Assembly: GCA_937958475.1 (NCBI GenBank)
Contig: CALFXR010000121.1
Span: 1 to 9,830, forward strand
Direction of reading: 5' to 3'
Length of the DNA: 9,830 nt
DNA from: an uncultured Mesorhizobium sp.
GTDB lineage: Bacteria > Pseudomonadota > Alphaproteobacteria > Rhizobiales > Rhizobiaceae
Position 1 is the first letter of the stretch, and each line of letters starts with the position of its first letter. A program made the translations under genes and the position numbers. Under the pieces are notes generated by a model. That model saw only the letters and a list, made by a program, of their open reading frames with translations, did no database searches and was not told the origin of the DNA. Positions 6,869 through 9,830 of the stretch are shown one piece after another.

Positions 6869-6999
6869 GACCGGTCCCCTTCCGTTTTCAAGGGCCTGGC
6901 GGCTCAGACTGCAACAATCCCACCACCGAAAGACAGACGCCCAGTGCGGCCGCCGCAGGCCGATGGCGCGCCCTTGCCGTTGCCCCTCTTCGCCGCGCG

Positions 7000-8616
7000 T
7001 CACGCGATCCGGGCGACCACCGCCGAGCGGCCGGCCAGCGTCAGCGTCTTCGCCCCGATCGAATGCTCCCCGACAGACAGAAGAACCGCTTCCGCCCCGG
7101 CGGGACGCCGCACCCTCGCCTCCTGGTCGGCGAAGTTGAAGCCGCACAGGATCGCATCGTCGCCCGAGCGGCGTTCGAACAGCAGCACATCGGCGCTCGA
7201 GGGCAGGAAGCGCAGCGTTCCCGCGCGCAGCGCCTCGCTCTCCTGGCGCAGTTCCAGAACGCGCCGGTACCACGCCAGCACCGAGCCGCCGTCCCTTTCC
7301 TGGACGTCGACCGCGGCGGCGGCATGGGCGGCGGGGATCGGCAGCCACGGTCTGCCGGCCGTGAAGCCGGCGTTCGCGGCATCGTGATTCCACACCATCG
7401 GCGTGCGGCAGCCGTCGCGCCCCTTGAAGGCCGGCCAGAAGCGGATGCCGTAGGGATCGCGCAAGTCCTCGTAGGCGATCTCCGCCTCCTCGAGACCCAG
7501 TTCCTCCCCCTGATAGAGGCAGATCGAGCCGCGCAGCGCGGCGAGCAGCAGGATGGCGAAACGCGCCGTCCGGTCCGGATCCCCGTTTTTTTTGGTGAGG
7601 CGGGTGGGGTGGCGGGGGACGTCGTGGTTGGACAACGACCAGCAGACCCAGCCGTCGCGGACCGTGGTTTCGAAGCCCTCGATGCATTTGCGCAGGTGCG
7701 CGGCCGAAAATTCCGGGCCGAGCAGGTCGAACGTGTAGCACATCTGCAGCAAATCGCTGCCGGAGGTGTATTCGGCGACCGTTTTCAGCGAGCGGTCTCC
7801 ATCCCCCACTTCGCCGACCGCGGCATGGGCGCCGTACTCCTTCAAAAGCGCCCTGAAACGGCGCAGAAAGGCGATATTCTCGGGCTGCGACTTGTCGTGG
7901 ACGTGGTCCTGGTAGCCGTAGGGGTTGGTTTCGGGGACGTCGTTGCCCTTAATGCGTCTCAGCGGCGGGTTGTCGCGCAGCCGGCGGTCGTGGAAGTAGT
8001 AGTTGACGGCATCGAGCCTAAAACCGTCGACGCCGCGCTCCAGCCAGAAGCGCACGGTTTCCAGCACCGCGTCCTGCACGTCCGTATTGTGGAAGTTGAG
8101 ATCCGGCTGCGAGGCGAGGAAGTTGTGGAGGTAGTACTGCCGGCGCGTGCCGTCCCATTCCCAGGCCGAGCCGCCGAACACCGACAGCCAGTTGTTGGGC
8201 GGCGTGCCGTCCTTCTTCGGCTCGGCCCAGACGAACCAGTCGGCCTTCGGGTTGGTGCGGTCGCGGCGGCTCTCGACGAACCAGGCGTGGCGCTCGGAGA
8301 CGTGCGACAGGACCTGGTCGATGATCACCTTCAGTCCGAGCCGGTGCGCCTCGGCGATCAGCCGGTCGAAATCGTCCATCGTGCCGAACATCGGGTCGAC
8401 GGCGCAGAAATCCTCGACGTCGTAGCCCATGTCGGCCATCGGCGACTTGAAGAAGGGCGACAGCCAGACGACGTCGACGCCGAGCGAGGCGATGTAGGCG
8501 AGCCGACGCGTCACGCCGGCGAGATCGCCGACGCCGTCGCCGGTCGTGTCCTGGAAGGAGCGCGGATAGACCTGGTAGATGACGCAGCCGCGCCACCATT
8601 CGTCTTCGGCCTTCAT
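7000..8616 (-). CDS. aglA: GH13 alpha-glucosidase, AglA-like
   Basis: A 538-residue cytoplasmic glycoside hydrolase family 13 enzyme without a signal peptide. It starts with WWRGCVIYQVYPRSFQD and continues with GVDVVWLSPFF and KVIIDQVLSH (regions of the TIM barrel). The catalytic residues are Asp202 (nucleophile, GFRLDAVN), Glu269 (acid/base, VGEVGDGD) and Asp332 (SNHDVPRH). LYQGEELGL and GRDGCRTPMVW follow, and the C-terminal 80-90 residues look like the usual beta domain. The overall sequence recalls the AglA alpha-glucosidase of Sinorhizobium, which releases glucose from maltose, sucrose or trehalose-type substrates; which of these is used here cannot be read from sequence. The ATG overlaps the glgX stop (ATGA), so the two are co-translated. 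No sugar ABC transporter is seen next to it, unlike the agl operon I remember. An oligo-1,6-glucosidase or trehalose-type GH13 is the alternative. An A8 run in the coding strand leaves the frame intact. Confidence 0.88.
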   Translation of the reverse strand: MKAEDEWWRGCVIYQVYPRSFQDTTGDGVGDLAGVTRRLAYIASLGVDVVWLSPFFKSPMADMGYDVEDFCAVDPMFGTMDDFDRLIAEAHRLGLKVIIDQVLSHVSERHAWFVESRRDRTNPKADWFVWAEPKKDGTPPNNWLSVFGGSAWEWDGTRRQYYLHNFLASQPDLNFHNTDVQDAVLETVRFWLERGVDGFRLDAVNYYFHDRRLRDNPPLRRIKGNDVPETNPYGYQDHVHDKSQPENIAFLRRFRALLKEYGAHAAVGEVGDGDRSLKTVAEYTSGSDLLQMCYTFDLLGPEFSAAHLRKCIEGFETTVRDGWVCWSLSNHDVPRHPTRLTKKNGDPDRTARFAILLLAALRGSICLYQGEELGLEEAEIAYEDLRDPYGIRFWPAFKGRDGCRTPMVWNHDAANAGFTAGRPWLPIPAAHAAAAVDVQERDGGSVLAWYRRVLELRQESEALRAGTLRFLPSSADVLLFERRSGDDAILCGFNFADQEARVRRPAGAEAVLLSVGEHSIGAKTLTLAGRSAVVARIA

Positions 8617-9830
8617 TCGATCACCTCCGTGAACTCCTCGAAGATTACGATCGAGCGGCCGGGAAGATGCCAGCTTCCCTCGCCGATGTCGCGCGGTTCG
8701 CTATCCGAAGCGATCGCCGGCCGCCAGCCCCCGCCCGCGGCGACGGGCAGGGAAAAGACCGTGGCGCGGCGGTCGCCATTGATGGCGACGGCGACGCGCC
8801 GCGCATCGTTCCGTTGCCTCGCCCCCTCCACCGCCGGAGCCTGTCCACGGGCCGGCCTCTGGCCGGACCCGAGGGGCGGTCCCCCTCCCCCGCTCCGCGG
8901 GGGAGGATCCAGCGCCACACGCGGCGCGGCCAGCACCATGACCAGGCGATGGCGGTGCGGATCGTTCCAGTCGGCCTCGGCCAGCGCATGGCCGGTCTCG
9001 GTGATCCAGGCGACGTCGGGATGCGTGCTTCCCGGCTCCGGCTTCCCCGTGAGAAAGGCGGTGTCGCACAGCGCGGGAAAGCGGCGGCGCAGCGCCGACA
9101 GCGCGGCGACGAACGCCTCCAGCTCGCGGTCGCGGCCCCTCCAGTCGAGCCAGGTGGTGTCGTTGTCCTGGGCGTAGCTGTTGTTGTTGCCGTGCTGGGT
9201 GCGGCCGAATTCGTCGCCGGCGGTCAGCATGATCGTGCCACGCGAGCAAAACAGCGTGGCGAGCAGCGCGCGGACGTCGCGGCGGCGGTGCGAAACGATC
9301 GCCGGGTCGTCGCTCGGTCCTTCGACGCCGTTGTTCCAGGAATGGTTTTCGCCGTGGCCGTCGCGGTTGTCTTCGCCGTTCGCGCGGTTGTGGCGGTCGC
9401 GATAGGCGACCGTGTCGGCGAGCGTCATGCCGTCATGGGCGGCGACGAAGTTGACCGTTCGGGTTGTTGGCCGGCCGGAGCGGGCGAAGACGTCGGACGA
9501 GCCGGCGAGACGGGTGGCGAGCGCGCCCAGCGTGCCGGGATCGCCCTTCCAGAAGCGGCGCAGGTCGTCGCGGGCGCGGTCGTTCCATTCGAGGAAGGGC
9601 GGCGGGAACTCGCCCAGCCGATAGCCGCCCGGGCCGATGTCCCACGGCTCGGCGATCAAAACGCGGCCCGCCAGCAGCGGATCGGCGGCGATTTCGCGCA
9701 GAAGTGCTGCGTCCGGGTCGAAGCCGGCGTCGGTGCGGCCGAGCACGGTGGCCAGGTCGAAGCGGAAACCCTCGACGCCGGCGGCGCGGACGAAATGGCG
9801 CAGCGTGTCGAGGATCATGGCGCGGACGAC
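8613..9830 (-). CDS. glgX: Glycogen debranching enzyme GlgX, C-terminal 405 residues (5' end outside window)
   Basis: The frame is open to the right edge and ends at TGA 8615-8613. The visible part covers about 60 percent of a protein usually 650-700 residues long. GH13 isoamylase-type motifs are present: GVEGFRFDLATV with the nucleophile at visible residue 25, LIAEPWDIGPGGY with the acid/base Glu at 61, and FVAAHDGMTLADTV with the Asp at 133, followed by GDEFGRTQHGNNNSYAQDN, typical of GlgX/isoamylase. The enzyme cleaves alpha-1,6 branches of phosphorylase-limited glycogen, releasing linear malto-oligosaccharides that the co-translated alpha-glucosidase could use. The C-terminal domain is odd: between VMVLAAPRVA and RRVAVAINGD lies a Gly/Pro/Arg-rich segment of about 35-40 residues encoded by a palindromic repeat (8820-8910). 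TreX or another isoamylase is a possible alternative name. Confidence 0.92.
   Translation of the reverse strand, partial: VVRAMILDTLRHFVRAAGVEGFRFDLATVLGRTDAGFDPDAALLREIAADPLLAGRVLIAEPWDIGPGGYRLGEFPPPFLEWNDRARDDLRRFWKGDPGTLGALATRLAGSSDVFARSGRPTTRTVNFVAAHDGMTLADTVAYRDRHNRANGEDNRDGHGENHSWNNGVEGPSDDPAIVSHRRRDVRALLATLFCSRGTIMLTAGDEFGRTQHGNNNSYAQDNDTTWLDWRGRDRELEAFVAALSALRRRFPALCDTAFLTGKPEPGSTHPDVAWITETGHALAEADWNDPHRHRLVMVLAAPRVALDPPPRSGGGGPPLGSGQRPARGQAPAVEGARQRNDARRVAVAINGDRRATVFSLPVAAGGGWRPAIASDSEPRDIGEGSWHLPGRSIVIFEEFTEVIE
8619..8628 (-). promoter_or_regulatory. Strong ribosome binding site for aglA inside the end of glgX
   Basis: The coding strand reads GGAGGTGATC, a 10-base complement to the usual bacterial 16S rRNA 3' end, with 6 bases between GGAGGT and the aglA ATG. 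It lies within the last codons of glgX and supports both the chosen aglA start and efficient re-initiation after the glgX stop. Confidence 0.8.
8820..8910. repeat. GC-rich palindromic repeat element inserted in frame in glgX
   Basis: Three nested hairpins are visible. CCTCCCCCGC-TCC-GCGGGGGAGG (8884-8906) is a perfect 10-pair stem with a 3-base loop. CCGGCC-TCT-GGCCGG (about 8852-8866) is a perfect 6-pair stem. An outer ACCGCC/GGCGGT pair (about 8830 and 8875) encloses the second one. The overall pattern on the minus strand, with GGGGGAGG-type stem, GGGGACC, and GGTGGAGGGGGC at the far end, resembles a short repeat that I remember as widespread in Hyphomicrobiales genomes. Only one copy lies in this window, so repetitiveness is inferred. 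It is read by glgX without a stop as a Pro/Gly/Arg-rich peptide. Confidence 0.7.

Noticed and set aside
6877..6894. CCCTT/AAGGG hairpin 8 bases after tRNA-Pro as its terminator
   Set aside because: Five pairs with an 8-base loop and no T-tract after the stem; the rest of 6869-6999 shows nothing else convincing.
6755..7741. Minus-strand frame, -1 relative to aglA, that a ribosome could enter at the A8 run
   Set aside because: It stays open for hundreds of bases and even through the tRNA, which shows that openness here is only due to base composition; the peptide has no recognisable family.
7063..9177. 704-codon plus-strand frame opposite aglA and glgX
   Set aside because: It runs across the junction of two well-supported minus-strand genes and through the hairpin repeat, with low-complexity composition.

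Overview
The window is GC-rich DNA (roughly two thirds G+C by eye) with the gene content and protein style of an alphaproteobacterium, most likely Hyphomicrobiales (Rhizobium/Mesorhizobium/Phyllobacteriaceae-like). BetA and BetB look rhizobial, the GH13 enzyme resembles the AglA alpha-glucosidase of Sinorhizobium, and a GC-rich hairpin repeat of a kind common in this order is present. The assignment is inference from remembered families; no database search was possible.

Left part (1-4319, mostly + strand): a choline to glycine betaine module. The 3' end of a PLP-dependent serine/threonine dehydratase overlaps betA (choline dehydrogenase) by 8 bases. betB (betaine aldehyde dehydrogenase) lies 769 bases further on. 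The gap is filled by a two-gene toxin-antitoxin pair of the HigB/HigA type on the opposite strand. The short region between the divergent higB-like gene and betB holds a perfect 16-base palindrome, a candidate operator that could act on both.

Middle (4359-6605, - strand): one large gene for an unusual fusion. An N-terminal GDP-mannose pyrophosphorylase domain is joined to an AGE/RnBP-type (alpha/alpha)6-barrel sugar isomerase domain instead of the cupin isomerase found in classic bifunctional ManC/AlgA proteins. It converges on betB. Upstream of it, reading the other way, are a promoter and a complete tRNA-Pro(CGG) gene (6792-6868).

Right part (7000-9830, - strand): an operon of glgX (glycogen debranching enzyme, 5' end outside the window) followed by an aglA-like GH13 alpha-glucosidase. 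They share an ATGA stop/start overlap, with an excellent ribosome binding site inside the end of glgX. The two probably work in sequence on glycogen-derived or alpha-1,4-linked oligosaccharides. The C-terminal part of glgX contains a GC-rich palindromic repeat, apparently inserted in frame and translated as a Gly/Pro/Arg-rich segment.

Almost all of the window is accounted for. The longest stretches without a gene are 6606-6791 (promoter region) and 6869-6999 (nothing convincing). I found no CRISPR array, insertion sequence or prophage. The most unusual items are the GMP-AGE fusion, the toxin-antitoxin pair splitting betA from betB with a shared palindrome, and the in-frame repeat in glgX.
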